Assembly (NCBI RefSeq): GCF_947172395.1
Contig: NC_069094.1
Span: forward strand, 12,700,292-12,764,291
DNA from: Bicyclus anynana
Taxonomy: Eukaryota; Arthropoda; Insecta; Lepidoptera; Nymphalidae
DNA: 64,000 nt
Direction: 5' to 3'
A program made the position numbers and the translations under genes. The first letter of the stretch is position 1. The number at the start of each line of letters is the position of its first letter. The notes under the pieces are model-generated. The model worked only from the letters and a program-made list of their open reading frames with translations. It was not told the DNA's origin and searched no databases. Positions 35,101 through 44,124 of the stretch are shown here, piece by piece.

Positions 35101-38100
35101 GGCTACAATTTTGCGCGACAGAAATTAACCACAAAATGTGTCATCAATCAATCCGTTTTATTCCGATATTTCTACAGAATTTAGATCTCCGCAGGTATTA
35201 TTATTCTTTCAGAATGTCCCGTTGGTCAAATGAAATGTAACAATGATCGGTGCATCCTGAAGGAACTTTTCAAAGACGGCCATGACGACTGCGGGGACGG
35301 CACGGATGAGCCCGGCCACACCAAGTGCTCGGATTATCTCAGTCGAGTCATGCCGTCGAGACTCTGTGATGGAATACTCCATTGTCATGACCGGAGCGAC
35401 GAGGACCCGATGTTTTGTAAATGTCACGCGAAGAAAGGATTTAAGTTAGTACCCTGAATTTTTAGAACTTACCTTACCTTACTTTCTAAATCTTATACTT
35501 AGGTAGATTACTCAAAAAGATGGTTTGACTGAACGCGATATTTCTCAGTAAGTAACTAGCTACTGGTTCGAATTTAAGAATTTTATTCAGAATTCAGAAA
35601 TTAAGCCTAACCATAGTGCAACCATAGTTGGTTGAACCCCCCGGTGACGTAGTGGTGGACGTAGTGGTCCCACATGGAGCCATCGGCAATTACTCAACAC
35701 GAAAAAAAATAGTTGGTTTAACTGTGCTCTGGAAATTAGACAACACATTCGGTTCAATCAGATTTGAACAGAATAGGCTGCCCATATGTAGCCTTTCTGG
35801 AGACTATTATAACCTAAATTCTAACGTTGTAAAACATTTTAAAACGTAACGTTTAAAAGCTGACTTATGATGATGACAACATTTATGGTGATGACCAGTG
35901 TGCATTTTTCAGAGGTACCTACCTAACGCGCCCCAAATTATATTGTGTTAAAAAAAACAATAAATTTTTCTTGGCGCGTTCTAAATCCAAATTGAAATTC
36001 CGTTTGGGAATGTTACAGATATTTACATTAAACTTACTCTATTTCCGTTTCCGACAGTATCAAAACAAAGGAGATGGTCCATTTCAGGTACTTTTGTACC
36101 CCGTATCAATAAAATTAAAAAAAATACAAGGATCTTATTAAGATTTATTAAAGTGAATAAATGTAACTAAATAAAAAGAAATAAATAAAATTAAAGCCCA
36201 AGTTTTTAAGGTATATCAAGATGGCGCTCTTAAAGCAACTATGACATGACAATTAACAGCAAACGTCAAATCGATTACTGCATTGAAAACGTCATCAATC
36301 CGCCATTATTACCCATACTAGTGTTGCATTTCTTGGGAGATAATTAATATTATTTCGAAAGAATTAAAGTAAATTCGTAGATTTATATAATCAAGAATAG
36401 TTAAAAAAAAATATTTTCTTTTATTTCCGCTAGGGTACAATGACTGGACCTGGGCTCCATACAATTTTGGACCATCTCCTTTAATAAACAAATTTTGTAT
36501 AAACTTTTAGCATATTTTGATAATTTATTTCGTGTTCCAGGTGTACTAAATCGTCGGTACCGCCAGATGACTACTGCGTGGCTTTAGACGTGGTGTGTGA
36601 CGGGGCTCGCGACTGTCCAAACGGAGAGGACGAAAAGAATTGTATCGGCCTGAGTGCGCCTAAAGGAACCCCGTAAGTTTATTACACTTAAATGCCTGTT
36701 ACTACCTTTTGATAAGTGTTTCATAGCTTGACAAAACTTCAACCCATTTTCGACTCAGTTGAGCACGAGTCTCCTCGCAGGATGAGAGGGTTAGGCAATA
36801 TGTTTTTCCTTCAACATTATTGAGACGCGTAATATTTACTCGTAGCGCATAACTGAAAAGTTGGAGGTGCATGACCCACACCGGAATCAAACCTACACCC
36901 TCCGAATTGAAGGCCATATCCACTGAACTATTACGGCTCTCAAACTTATGTTTAGACTTTTCGATACTTTTTTATCAGAAGGTGACGAAACCAGCTCTTT
37001 GAATTAAACCATTGGAGGAACTTGGTGGGTTTTAGTGACTAATCACCCCTACCACTAAAAGGGAGGACTGGTCTAAATGAAGCGGCTAATGATGAATGAT
37101 GAATTCATTACAAAGTCAGATTTCACTACTTAATTGGCCTAAATAGGATATATTGGCCTAAATAGGATATATTGGCCTAAATAGGATATATTGGCCTAAA
37201 TAGGTCAACTCTCATTGAAGCGAGTAGATAAACTCACATAACGGAAAAAATCTATATAAAAAAAAGAAAGTCGTGTTAGTTACTCCACTTATAACTCAAG
37301 AACGGCTGAACCGATTTTGCTGAAAATTGGCAGGGAGGTAATTTAGAGCCAGGAGAAGGACATAGGATACTTTTTATAAAAAAAAAATAATAAAAATAAA
37401 ATAAAATAAAAGTCGGGTTTTCCTTCCTGACGCTATAACTCCAGAACGCACAAACCGATTTCCACGGTTTTGCATTCGTTGAAAAGGTCTCGGGCTCCGT
37501 GAGGTTTATAGCGAAGAAAATTCAGGAAAAATTTCAACGTAGGGTAGGGGTAGGGTAGGGGTAGGGTAAGGGTATGGTATGGGTAGGGTAGGGGTAGGGT
37601 AAGGGTATGGTATGGGTAGGGTAGAGGTAGTTGAAAGTTTACATCGAGTTTCACGCGGACGAAGTCGCGGGCGTCCGCTAGTATCCCAATAAAAAGGCAT
37701 AATAAAATTAAATCAAACATAGTGTTTTTAGTAAGTAATAGACTACTAACTAAAAAAAAGTAGATTATTTGCTATTAAATACCTTAGTTCATACTTCATT
37801 AACTGTTGCGTAAAATTATTTTCAGGCATGGAACTGGAGAAGTAGTAATAAGATCACACGGGGTGTGGCATACCAAATGCTTTCCCTCGCTGAACCACAC
37901 CAAATCCCAATTAGAAGCGATTTGTCGAGAGGTAGGCTTCATCAATGGCCACGCGAAACAGCTGCCATCTCTGGGAACGCCACAACAACACCAAAAACTT
38001 GTTGTTGATACGTTTTCTGATGTAACGCTCAACAACAACACGAAAATCAAACTAAGAAACAGCTATTTACCAATGGCAAGGAAAGTTGTTGTAGAAAATG

Positions 38101-38135
38101 AGAATTGCTATCCAGTTTTTATAGAATGCTTGTAG
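20389..38135 (+). CDS. ndl: Nudel: mosaic LDLa/SRCR/trypsin protease (25 coding exons)
   Basis: Exons: 20389-20455, 21814-21927, 22024-22635, 22869-22926, 23007-23120, 23679-23929, 24540-24697, 24772-24899, 25821-26001, 26588-26901, 27529-27827, 28368-28483, 28711-28870, 28968-30051, 30165-30334, 30444-30557, 30633-30810, 30892-31317, 31402-31590, 32017-32161, 32938-33094, 34799-34996, 35213-35444, 36541-36672, 37826-38135 (TAG). The total is 5907 nt, 1968 aa. Every junction is GT..AG and phase-compatible. Order: signal anchor ~36-54; Lys-rich stretch 60-265; three LDLa (342-447); SRCR-like region; trypsin domain with cleavage at Arg621/Val622 and triad His662, Asp710, Ser807; LDLa; Ser/Thr/acidic linker 906-1210; three LDLa (1217-1313); SRCR-like; degenerate protease ~1479-1678; four LDLa; C-terminal SRCR-like segment. 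Known: Drosophila Nudel (2616 aa, eleven LDLa as I recall) has the same two-protease mosaic. It is made by ovarian follicle cells, starts the dorsoventral protease cascade and is needed for eggshell cross-linking. The lepidopteran role is inferred. The first ATG directly follows an acceptor-like TATTTAG, so a 5' non-coding exon probably lies upstream. Confidence 0.93.
20638..20845 (+). mobile_element. Helitron-like repeat, type 1 (plus), nudel intron 1
   Basis: ATACTAATATTATAAAGCTG...GGCGTCAGCTAG|T; the initial TC is mutated. Good full-length example of type 1. Confidence 0.75.
21186..21240 (+). mobile_element. Short RTE-like 3' tail (plus), nudel intron 1
   Basis: GAGGCCCATGTCTAGCAGTGGACGTCTGTTGGCTGATAGA matches the 3'-UTR consensus of the family. 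Confidence 0.55.
21395..21545 (+). repeat. Unclassified dispersed repeat, second copy, nudel intron 1
   Basis: Pair of 7120-7215; contains the near-palindrome ATCGATAACTTGATCACGTGACCTGTCGATAACG. Confidence 0.5.
23250..23600 (+). mobile_element. RTE-like retroposon stump (plus), nudel intron 5
   Basis: ACAGATCGGAAACTTGGGCG (ETWAL reverse-transcriptase-tail motif), GGAGTATCTCTGCGTGATCG, GACGACATCCAGCGAGTTAC, ending near GATGATGATGATAA. Old, frame-broken. Confidence 0.72.
23679..26001 (+). CDS. ndl: nudel exons 6-9: LDLa repeats 1-3 and first SRCR-like region
   Basis: Exon 6 holds a full LDLa repeat (Cys342-Cys377, with DEKDWCDGQVDCNDVSDE) and a shortened one (Cys379-Cys404, ICDGYFDCPFGEDE). 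Exon 7 holds the third (Cys407-Cys447, DERCNNVADCPNHKDEID). The C-D-G-x-x-D-C-x-D/G-x-x-D-E cores are the calcium-binding signature. Exons 8-9 encode ~103 residues with WYAVC..., C-x6-ETGLIIR and paired cysteines (VTCPDLLCGTR). They resemble the SRCR-like module that precedes catalytic domains in other mosaic serine proteases; the SRCR call is by pattern only. A Helitron ends 25 nt before exon 7, and a SINE lies in the intron before exon 9. Confidence 0.85.
24194..24514 (+). mobile_element. Non-autonomous Helitron, complete, 25 nt before nudel exon 7
   Basis: TCTATACTAATATTATAAAG...GCGAACGAAGTCGTGGGCGTCGGCTAG with A at 24193 and T at 24515: textbook Helitron ends and A/T target. Contains a short GGGGTAGGTAGGAGTAGGG stretch. 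The exon 7 acceptor begins right after it. Confidence 0.82.
25407..25740 (+). mobile_element. tRNA-derived SINE, family B, full-length, nudel intron 8
   Basis: GGCCTCCGTGGCGCAGTGGT (A box) and GGTCCTGGGTTCGATCCCCG (B box) head; body with GTGGCTAGTTACCACCCTAC, GACGTACCGCCAAGCGATTT, CACTTACCATCAGGTGAGAT; A-rich tail AATAAAAATAAA. A best-preserved reference copy. It is a SINE, not a tRNA gene: the tRNA-like part runs straight into the SINE body. Confidence 0.9.
26588..28870 (+). CDS. ndl: nudel exons 10-13: active trypsin-like protease domain
   Basis: Exon 10 begins with ~60 linker residues rich in basic cleavage motifs (RNKR, RVKR, RRKR at 572-617) and reaches the activation site GR|VVGG (Arg621/Val622). 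Then come WPWVVALYRDGMFHCGG and MSAAHC (His662). Exon 11 has NDLSLLRV (Asp710). Exon 13 opens with GDSGGP (Ser807). The residue six before the serine is Asp (GKDACQGDSGG), predicting trypsin-like cleavage after Lys/Arg. SHGDGCGRKDEPGVYTRV completes the pocket. All catalytic residues are intact, so this is predicted to be an active zymogen domain cleaved after arginine, possibly by itself as proposed for fly Nudel. Confidence 0.95.
26943..27070 (-). mobile_element. AACCGACTTCAAAA-ended element, fragment (minus), nudel intron 10
   Basis: TAACCGACTTCAAAATCACA, CTAAAAAGCGAAAAATAACA, TCACTTTGAAGGCGGTG: the 3' third in reverse orientation, 40 nt after exon 10. Confidence 0.6.
27980..28215 (+). mobile_element. 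SINE family B, old diverged copy, nudel intron 11
   Basis: ACTGGGTTCAATTCCC (B box), TTGGCTAGTTACCACTCTAC, AAAAGACGTATTGCCAAGTG. Heavily mutated relative to 25407-25740. Confidence 0.7.
28968..30051 (+). CDS. ndl: nudel exon 14: LDLa repeat and long Ser/Thr/acidic linker
   Basis: This is the largest exon (1084 nt). It starts with an LDLa repeat (Cys871-Cys905, KRMCDKIIDCLDGEDELNC), followed by ~300 residues of low-complexity Ser/Thr/Asn/Glu/Lys sequence with no cysteines until the next LDLa. It looks like an extended, probably O-glycosylated spacer between the two protease halves. It is uninterrupted by stops or repeats, which supports it as genuine coding sequence despite its low complexity. 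Confidence 0.88.
30165..30810 (+). CDS. ndl: nudel exons 15-17: LDLa repeats 5-7 and second SRCR-like segment
   Basis: Exon 15 completes the repeat begun at Cys1217 (RCDHKPDCEDGTDELDC) and adds a second (ICDGNFDCADGQDEIDC). Exon 16 encodes one repeat (YICDGTPQCPLGEDEIDC). Exon 17 has GYITKRHENNWQIVCEK and a later HICRYLGF, the WxxVC...CRxLGF pattern of an SRCR domain. All three exons start in phase 1 and exons 15-16 also end in phase 1, the arrangement expected of shuffled extracellular modules. Confidence 0.86.
30892..33094 (+). CDS. ndl: nudel exons 18-21: degenerate second protease domain (DUF1986-like)
   Basis: FMWPWVAQVYVDGLYKCTG, then SWVLINHYC (residues 1502-1510), matches the start of a trypsin domain. 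The AAHC motif is changed to NHYC, so the catalytic His position is Tyr1509 with a His one place earlier. The serine region in exons 20-21 reads SSCPTDVHSNWAGIISC, with no GDSGG. No R|IVGG-type activation site precedes it. The domain is predicted catalytically dead. Known: fly Nudel also has a second, degenerate protease domain (Pfam DUF1986), and this is the best family marker here. Exon 18 also carries a KNKR basic motif at its start. Confidence 0.88.
32694..32875 (+). mobile_element. Helitron-like repeat, type 1 (plus), nudel intron 20
   Basis: TCTATACTAATATATAAAGC to GTGGTGTCAGATAG|T; the end CTAG is mutated to ATAG. It lies ~60 nt before exon 21. Confidence 0.73.
33484..33759 (-). mobile_element. 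SINE family A (minus) in nudel intron 21
   Basis: Diverged copy, CCCATAATCGGCTCATTGTT to GGGCTATCTCGGCT, with an internal deletion of the TTTCCTCACGATGTTTTCC region. Confidence 0.82.
34484..34766 (-). mobile_element. RTE-like retroposon 3' stump, 32 nt before nudel exon 22
   Basis: Minus strand carries the tail motifs WAGYIVRRADGR and SAGRPPTR in frame-broken form. TTCTTCAAACAAAT at 34470-34483 is repeated at 34767-34780, a 14 bp target duplication. A second family, abundant here, recognised by CCGATGGACGTCCACT...ACATAGGCC. Confidence 0.88.
34799..36672 (+). CDS. ndl: nudel exons 22-24: C-terminal LDLa repeats 8-11
   Basis: Exon 22: CVELRNVCDGVTDCEDAADE. Exon 23: two repeats, one with an expanded DGHDDCGDGTDE core and one reading LCDGILHCHDRSDED. 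Exon 24: VVCDGARDCPNGEDEKNC. This brings the LDLa total to eleven by my count. Exons 23 and 24 are noticeably more GC-rich than the earlier exons. A retroposon fragment lies 32 nt upstream of exon 22 but leaves its acceptor ATATTTACAG intact. Confidence 0.88.
36738..36938 (-). mobile_element. SINE family A, internally deleted (minus), nudel intron 24
   Basis: AACCCATTTTCGACTCAGTT...CCGAATTGAAGG...ACTATTACGGCTCT. The middle (CACCACGCTGGCCC block) is missing. Confidence 0.8.
37134..37204. repeat. 19 bp tandem repeat, 3.7 copies, nudel intron 24
   Basis: TTGGCCTAAATAGGATATA is repeated with no mismatch that I can see; a recent minisatellite. Confidence 0.9.
37251..37681 (+). mobile_element. Non-autonomous Helitron with (GGGTA) array, nudel intron 24
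   Basis: TCTATATAAAAAAAAGAAAG start after A; AACTCAAGAACGGCTGAACC and a second TCCAGAACGCACAAACCG block; a GGGTAGGGGTAGGGTA array at 37540-37625; ends CGAAGTCGCGGGCGTCCGCTAG|T. Confidence 0.78.
37826..38135 (+). CDS. ndl: nudel exon 25: C-terminal SRCR-like segment and stop
   Basis: The terminal exon encodes 103 residues: GEVVIRSHGVWHTKCF, then LEAICREVGF (the SRCR C-x2-V/L-GF motif), a Gln/Thr-rich stretch and a last paired-cysteine motif (ENCYPVFIECL) before TAG. The phase (2) matches exon 24. Drosophila Nudel is considerably longer, so the C-terminus is a place where the proteins differ. Confidence 0.88.
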
Positions 38136-38219
38136 AGTTAATAAGTGTAGTTCTATTATATAATAATTAATGTATTTCTAGTTAGTATTTAAATAATATT
38201 TTATGTGAAAAAAAGAATT

Positions 38220-38225
38220 ATTAAA
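38220..38225 (+). promoter_or_regulatory. ATTAAA polyadenylation signal of nudel
   Basis: ATTAAA lies 85 nt after the nudel stop codon and is followed within ~20 nt by a T-rich tract (GTTGTTTTATTATTT). It is the best 3'-end signal for the gene. Inferred from motif and position. Confidence 0.5.
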
Positions 38226-38422
38226 GTAATGACGTTGTTTTATTATTTATTATTAATTTTATGGTTTTGCAAGTAGCGTCATCTGTTAGCATTTATTGAA
38301 TTCACTTTAAGACTTCTGAGAAACAAACCTCATTGCAAGATAGTTCGCTAAAATCCTACAAGATGGCACTATGTACAAAAATTTACAACGCGCACTACAC
38401 TACACAAAAAACCAAAGAAACA

Positions 38423-38639
38423 CTAGCTATCGCCCCGCGTTTTCACCTGCATAGTTTCCGATCCCGTAAGATTAAGGGAATAATGCTCAAATAAAGTAGT
38501 TTTCTAGTTAAAAAAGAATTTTCAAAAATGTTCAAAAAAAAATTTTCAAAATAAAATTTCAGTTCAGGTTTCGTGGTTTTGTAGTTGTAAAAGAATTTTC
38601 AAACAATAACACCAATTGCGCAAACTTTACCTTTTTATT
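38423..38639 (-). mobile_element. Helitron-like repeat, diverged (minus)
   Basis: CTAGCTATCGCCCCGCGTTT start, then A/T-rich diverged sequence ending ACTTTACCTTTTTATTA. Confidence 0.5.
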
Positions 38640-38890
38640 AACCGACTTTAAAAAAAGAAAGAGGTTATCAATTCGTCGGAATCTTTTTTTTTACTTCACC
38701 GATTACTCGAAGACACCTGATCCGATTCAATTTTTTTTTTCGTTTGTTATGGTATGCTTTCCGTTTGGTCCCATTGTAATCATGTTAGGATCTGATGATG
38801 GAATCCTGGAGAAATCGAGGGGAACGTTCGAATATTACAGGGACAACTAGTAAGTTTGTTAATGTTTTCAATAAATAAGTATTTTAAAGC
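38638..38890 (+). mobile_element. AACCGACTTCAAAA-ended element, 5' part
   Basis: TTAACCGACTTTAAAAAAAGAAAGAGG, GATTACTCGAAGACACCTGA, then diverged sequence with GATCTGATGATGGAATCC. Confidence 0.55.
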
Positions 38891-38979
38891 ACTACAATTT
38901 AAAGAAGGCCGGGGGTTGATCTGATGATGGAGCCTAAGCATAGATGAGGTAACTCCTCATCGATTTCATTACTTAATTC

Positions 38980-39287
38980 ATCATCATCATCATCATCAAC
39001 CCATATTCGGCTCACTGCTGAGCTCGAGTCTCATCTCAGAATGAGAGGGTTTAGGCCAAATAGTTCACCACGCTGGCCCAATGCCGATTGACAGACTTCA
39101 CACACCCAGAGAATTGAGAAAATTCTCAGGGATGCAGGTTTCCTCACGATGTTTTTCCTTCACCGTTTGAGACACGTGATATTCAATTTCTTAAAATGCA
39201 CACAACTGAAAAGTTGGAGGTGCATGTCACGGACCGGATTCGAACCTACATCCTCCGGAATCGGAGGCAAAGGTCATATCACAGCTC
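38980..39287 (-). mobile_element. SINE family A, near full-length (minus)
   Basis: (CAT)n tail, CAACCCATATTCGGCTCACT, ..., GGACCGGATTCGAACCTACA, ending CACAGCTCT. It lies about 0.8 kb past the nudel 3' end. Confidence 0.87.
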
Positions 39288-39380
39288 TATTAGTTAATTA
39301 CAATGACCTATTCTAAAATTACATTCTTTTAGTCAATATTTAAATTAGGTACCTCACAGTCACAGCAGTTTAAATATACG

Positions 39381-39597
39381 GCTTGTGGGAGGCTTCCGCC
39401 GTGGCTAGTTACCACCCTACCGGCAAAGACGTACCGCCAAGCGATTTAGCGTTCCGGTACGATGCCGTGTAGAAACCGAAAGAGGTGTGGATTTTCATCC
39501 TCCTCCTAACAAGTTAGTCCGCTTCCATCTTAGATTGCATCATCACTTACCATCAGGTGAGATTGTAGTCAAGGGCTGACTTGTAAAGAATAAATAT
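39381..39597 (+). mobile_element. SINE family B, 5'-truncated
   Basis: Begins at TGTGGGAGGCTTCCGCCGTG and is otherwise almost identical to 25407-25740. Tail AATAAATATATATATA. Confidence 0.87.
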
Positions 39598-39914
39598 ATA
39601 TATACTTCCAGCTGCTTCCAGCCTAACAAGGAAAATGTATGTCGTACTTTATAGCATATTTTTATAAGAGTTGATTCTATGAAAAATATTACATAAAACG
39701 TATTTGCGCTTCACATATTGATCCAATACTTACATAAAAAGCTTAGTAAATTCTTCGCCATAACACGTAGGTACGTATTTACATAATGTTCATTAATATT
39801 CAAGTTGAAATAATTGTATTTATTCGGAACAGACTCCACGGCGTCGCTGTATTTTATCTCCATATATAGGTAAAGGTGAATACACACTGATTAAATATTA
39901 CTATTAGTTACATC

Positions 39915-40200
39915 ATCCATCGAATCAGAAATGAAGAGATCCGCAGAAGAACCAAAGTCACTGACACAGCTCGCGACGCACGAAGCTGAAGTGCAATGGG
40001 TAGGACACATACTTCGAAGAGCCGATAGACGTTGGGGTCCCAAGAGCTGGAATGGCGACCCCGCACTGGAAAGCACAGTGTTAGTCGACCCCCTAATAAG
40101 TAGACCGAGGACACCAAGCGGTTTGCAGGGAGTTGTGTTTGGAAGAACCATGCAAGAAGCCTATATCCGGCAGTGAGCGTCCATCGGCTGTTACTGATGA
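39915..40200 (+). mobile_element. RTE-like retroposon stump (plus)
   Basis: ATCAGAAATGAAGAGATCCG...GTAGGACACATACTTCGAAG...GGCGACCCCGCACTGGAAAG...GAGCGTCCATCGGCTG. Same family as 34484-34766. Confidence 0.82.
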
Positions 40201-40813
40201 ATTTGATTTAGTTTTGTTTGATATCTTGTATTGATTTAACAATAGATTAGATGATACCTAATGCCTCTTTAGTCCAGTGGATAGCTTAAGTAGCTTCAGT
40301 GTCATGAGGTCCTGAATTCAAGTTAAGAAATACTGAATTTTCCATTCCCTTTTTAAATTCTCAGTGTAATTTCTTTTAAGATTTTTTTATCATTATCACC
40401 AACTACCACGTCGGAATGGAGAAGCATACGGGGTCGTAGTTCCATATCCCATCTCCGTTAACATAGGCTGATAACGCCAATGATGAATGATTTTACATAA
40501 TTAGTGACTCAACATTCACACACCCCTTGATCTATAGTCTCTATGCCATCAATAACCAACGTGTGATGTCATTTTTGGACAGAAATCTCTATGTTTTAAA
40601 TGTTTTTTTCCGTGATCGTAAAATTAATGTCTCTTCTGCTAATAGGGTTAATCACACCAAGTTGTTAGTCATCCGTAGGTTTGTGTTGTGTGATATTAAT
40701 TGCCCCGTCAACGAACGAGTAGTTATATCGCAACAATCTGCCATGTCATGACTATGGTGAGAAAAGCAGCGATTATTGTGCTAATTAAAAGGAATTGTAT
40801 AAATATGAATAAA

Positions 40814-41011
40814 CTAGCTGACGCCGCGCGGTTTCACCCGCGTGGTTCTCGATCCCGTAGGAATACAGGGATAATATATAGCCTATAGCCTTCCTTGATA
40901 AATGAGCTATCTAACACTGAAAGAATTTTTCAAATCGGACCAGTAGTTCCTGAGATTCAATCGCGCGTTCAATCAAACAAACAAACTCCAGCTTTATAAT
41001 ATTAGTATAGA
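40814..41011 (-). mobile_element. Helitron-like repeat, type 1 (minus)
   Basis: CTAGCTGACGCCGCGCGGTT to ATATTAGTATAGA, flanked by a (left) and t (right). Well preserved. Confidence 0.76.
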
Positions 41012-41252
41012 TTTATTTTGAATATCTGAAAATAATAACTGACTGATATTCCTACATCGTCAATCCGAAAGTAATAAAGCTTAAAAGTTATTAAAGAAGA
41101 ATGAATGAAAAAGGGAATTAATGGAGAAATTTAAAATATTGTGTGAAAGTTCTAAGCTAAAGCTTTTACGTAGGCGTTTAAGGCTTTTCACGAGATTATA
41201 TCTCAAAACTAAAATTGCTTAGACTGTTCGGAATTCATTACAATATATCCTA

Positions 41253-41451
41253 TCTATACTAATATTATAAATGCGAGAGTAAGTCTGTCTGTTACCTTTT
41301 CAAAGCTAAACCACTGAACCGATTTGAAAGAAATTTGGTATAAACATAAAATGCACCTTCGAACAGAACTTATATTACTCTTTTCCTGGTATAATCCACG
41401 GACTAAACAAAAAACAGATTTTACGCGAACGAAGTTGCGGGCGTCCCCTAG
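41253..41451 (+). mobile_element. Non-autonomous Helitron (plus)
   Basis: A|TCTATACTAATATTATAAAT...CGAACGAAGTTGCGGGCGTCCCCTAG|T. Confidence 0.76.
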
Positions 41452-41479
41452 TAAGCTATATCCACCAGTACCTAGATCT

Positions 41480-41712
41480 GCTTAGATGCGCAGGGAGGAA
41501 AGTCATATTACTAGAAAAATTATGAATGTGCAAGTGGAAGGACATAAGAGGAGAGGAAAGCCAAAGAAGAGATGGTTGGATTGTGTGAAAGAGGACATGT
41601 GTGTAAAAGGAGTGGATGATGAGTTGACGAGTAATAGAGACGAATGGAAAAGATTGACTTATTTTTCCGACCCCACTTAAGTGGGATAAGGGTAAGGAGA
41701 TGATGATGACCT
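41480..41712 (+). mobile_element. RTE-like retroposon 3' fragment, same family as 63421-63827
   Basis: MRREESHITRKIMNVQVEGH through RLTYFSDPT, then GTGGGATAAGGGTAAGGAGATGATGATG. A few substitutions from the 63 kb copy; shorter. Confidence 0.87.
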
Positions 41713-42141
41713 AGATCTGCTGATAATGAAGATGATTGTCAAATCTTATTTAAATATATATTTTAACCTACACTAGTGGCCGATATTTAAGTACTTATAT
41801 AAAATTTTTATTTTTTATTCATAAGCATTATTTCGAATTTTGTGAATAATGTCAATAAAACTTTGTATTAATAAAGCAATTAAATGTAACGTTAATGTCA
41901 AACTATTTCATTAACACACTTTATCGTACACTTGCCTGACAGTTTTTTGCTGCAATTTACGACTGTATGCTGACATTCTTGAATGTAGAAGCACAGTTAG
42001 GCTCTCTTCACACATGCAGCTAGATTATAAAAGATCATTCAGGTGCACCTAGTACGGCAATCGTTAATTGGCGTAATCGGTCCCCATGACGCCCAAGTAG
42101 CTACAAATTTAGCATCCCTGCTATCAGTGTAGTCATGATTT

Positions 42142-42515
42142 TTAACCGACTTTAAAAAAAGGAGGAGGTTCTCAATTCAAGTCTATGTTTATTTTGTATG
42201 TATGTTACTCGATTACTCAAAGACTACTGGACCGATTTGAATATTTTTTTTTTGTTTGCAAGGGTCTAATGATGGTGCTAAACCGATTCGAGTAAATTTA
42301 AGCCGTATCTGACAGAACCACTTATTAAAGAACACTGGCTGAAAAACCTAAATCTGCATTGCTTATATTAACACTAGTCGGTTTAGCAAACTGATCAGCA
42401 GGTAGAATATATACCTGCAGATCAGTAGGTACATCATATTATCAGTACATCATATTAAGACATGATATTTTTTTGCTTTTTAGTTTAGTCGGTATACGTT
42501 TTATGTTTTTGAAGT
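42142..42515 (+). mobile_element. AACCGACTTCAAAA-ended element, full-length
   Basis: AACCGACTTTAAAAAAAGGA to TTTTTGAAGTCGATTG; same internal landmarks as 4033-4405. Confidence 0.68.
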
Positions 42516-42879
42516 CGATTGTATTTTTTGCATTTATGAACTGCACTTCTCTTCACTTGTCTATACTCTACCTCTGTGGATAGGTCCTTAGAGCCTGTTT
42601 CCAAACGTTTGTCTTATCTCAAGATGTACATTATGTAAATTTGGCATTCCATTTTGATGGTATAATTCTTTTCTAATGCTAAGTAAAATAGTATGAATCA
42701 TAATAGCTCATTATGTTTAAGAGATCTGCTAGAGGTTACATTCTTGACCCGGGGTCTATATATTATATTACCTATTTTATATCGATTAATCTAATGAACC
42801 AAAAGTTATAAACGATTTTGAATATAAATATTAGGTAGGTATTGGCTAACTATGTACCTTATTAGAAATCTCAAAATCA

Positions 42880-43218
42880 CTCACTTGGAGTTTCTCTGCG
42901 TGACCGAATCAGAAATAAGAAGATCCGCAGACGAACTAAAGTCACCGACATAGCTCAGCGAGTCGCGAAGCTGAAGCGGCAATGGGCGGGGCACATAGTT
43001 CGAAGGGCCCATGGACGTTGGGGTCCCAAGGTGCTGGAATGGTGACCCCGCACCGGAAAGCGTAGTGTTGGTTGACCCCCCAATAGGTGAACCGAAGACA
43101 TCAAGCGGGTTGCAGGGAGCCAATGGATGCTGGCGGCTCGAGACCGTTTTGTTTGGAAGTCCATGCAAGATGCCTATGTCCAGCTGTGGACGTCCATCGG
43201 TTGATAATGATGATGAAG
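42880..43218 (+). mobile_element. RTE-like retroposon stump (plus)
   Basis: GAATCAGAAATAAGAAGATC, GCGGGGCACATAGTTCGAAG, GACCCCGCACCGGAAAGCG, ATGTCCAGCTGTGGACGTCC and a GATAATGATGATGAA tail. Confidence 0.85.
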
Positions 43219-43219
43219 T

Positions 43220-44120
43220 TAGTACCTGATTGTTTGTATTTGCTCTTCACTTAGGAACTGTTATAATCATACACCAATTTCGAATTAAATCCCAAATTTA
43301 AGTTATCCTGGTTAAATATACGGGTTGTAAATATTACTTTTTAATTTGTGAATGTATTACTACCAGGTTCTGACGGCTTCTGTATTTATAGCTGCTATAC
43401 AGGCAAAGGTGTTCTTGTGGCATCATTGTTATGAATGGAATGGTGTTGAATTTCTGAGCAACACGCAACAAAATATTTACAACGTAACGGTGTTTAATTT
43501 TTTCGTGTAATAAATTATGTCCAAAGGGTTCTAAAACGTTTGAGTGTGTAAATAAAGTGGATTTACAAAATTGGGCTTAAACTTCTTGTAATGGTTTTTA
43601 CACCTTACTTCCTTAATAATATATTTAAGGATATCTGGATTATATTTGCGTTGGTAATACAGCAATCCATAATTTTACATTTTCGGTCTTTTTCGGTCTA
43701 TTTCGGTCTTTATTATCAACCTATTGAAATAAACATCAAATCAATTGACAACATGTCATCTACATACTGTAACAGGCATTTTTATATAGAATCTCAAATT
43801 CATTAGCATACGTCAAAAATAGTGAATAAGCCTGCAGGTGTTGACAGTAAAGATCTGAATAGAGACAGAAACAGAGAAAGTAGAGTATTTCTGATAATAA
43901 TTGATATAATAGTTGAAGGGATCAGTGTTGTGAACTTCATAGATGAAAAAAAGCACTGCCTACCCTAAGGAATCACCAATGTTGGACCAAAGAATAGATG
44001 TTGTACAAGGAATTTTCCAATTTTTACTTATAGTGCATACCCTAGTTAAAAACCTTTACACGCCACTGGAAAGGTCAAAGGAAGGGAGACAATGCTACGA
44101 ATATAAGAACTGTCTAAGAG
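43220..44120. other. Intergenic region, nothing recognised
   Basis: AT-rich. A three-fold TTTCGGTCTT-like run at ~43680-43712 is the only pattern seen. Open frames of 60-71 codons are unsupported. Confidence 0.6.
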
Positions 44121-44124
44121 AGTA

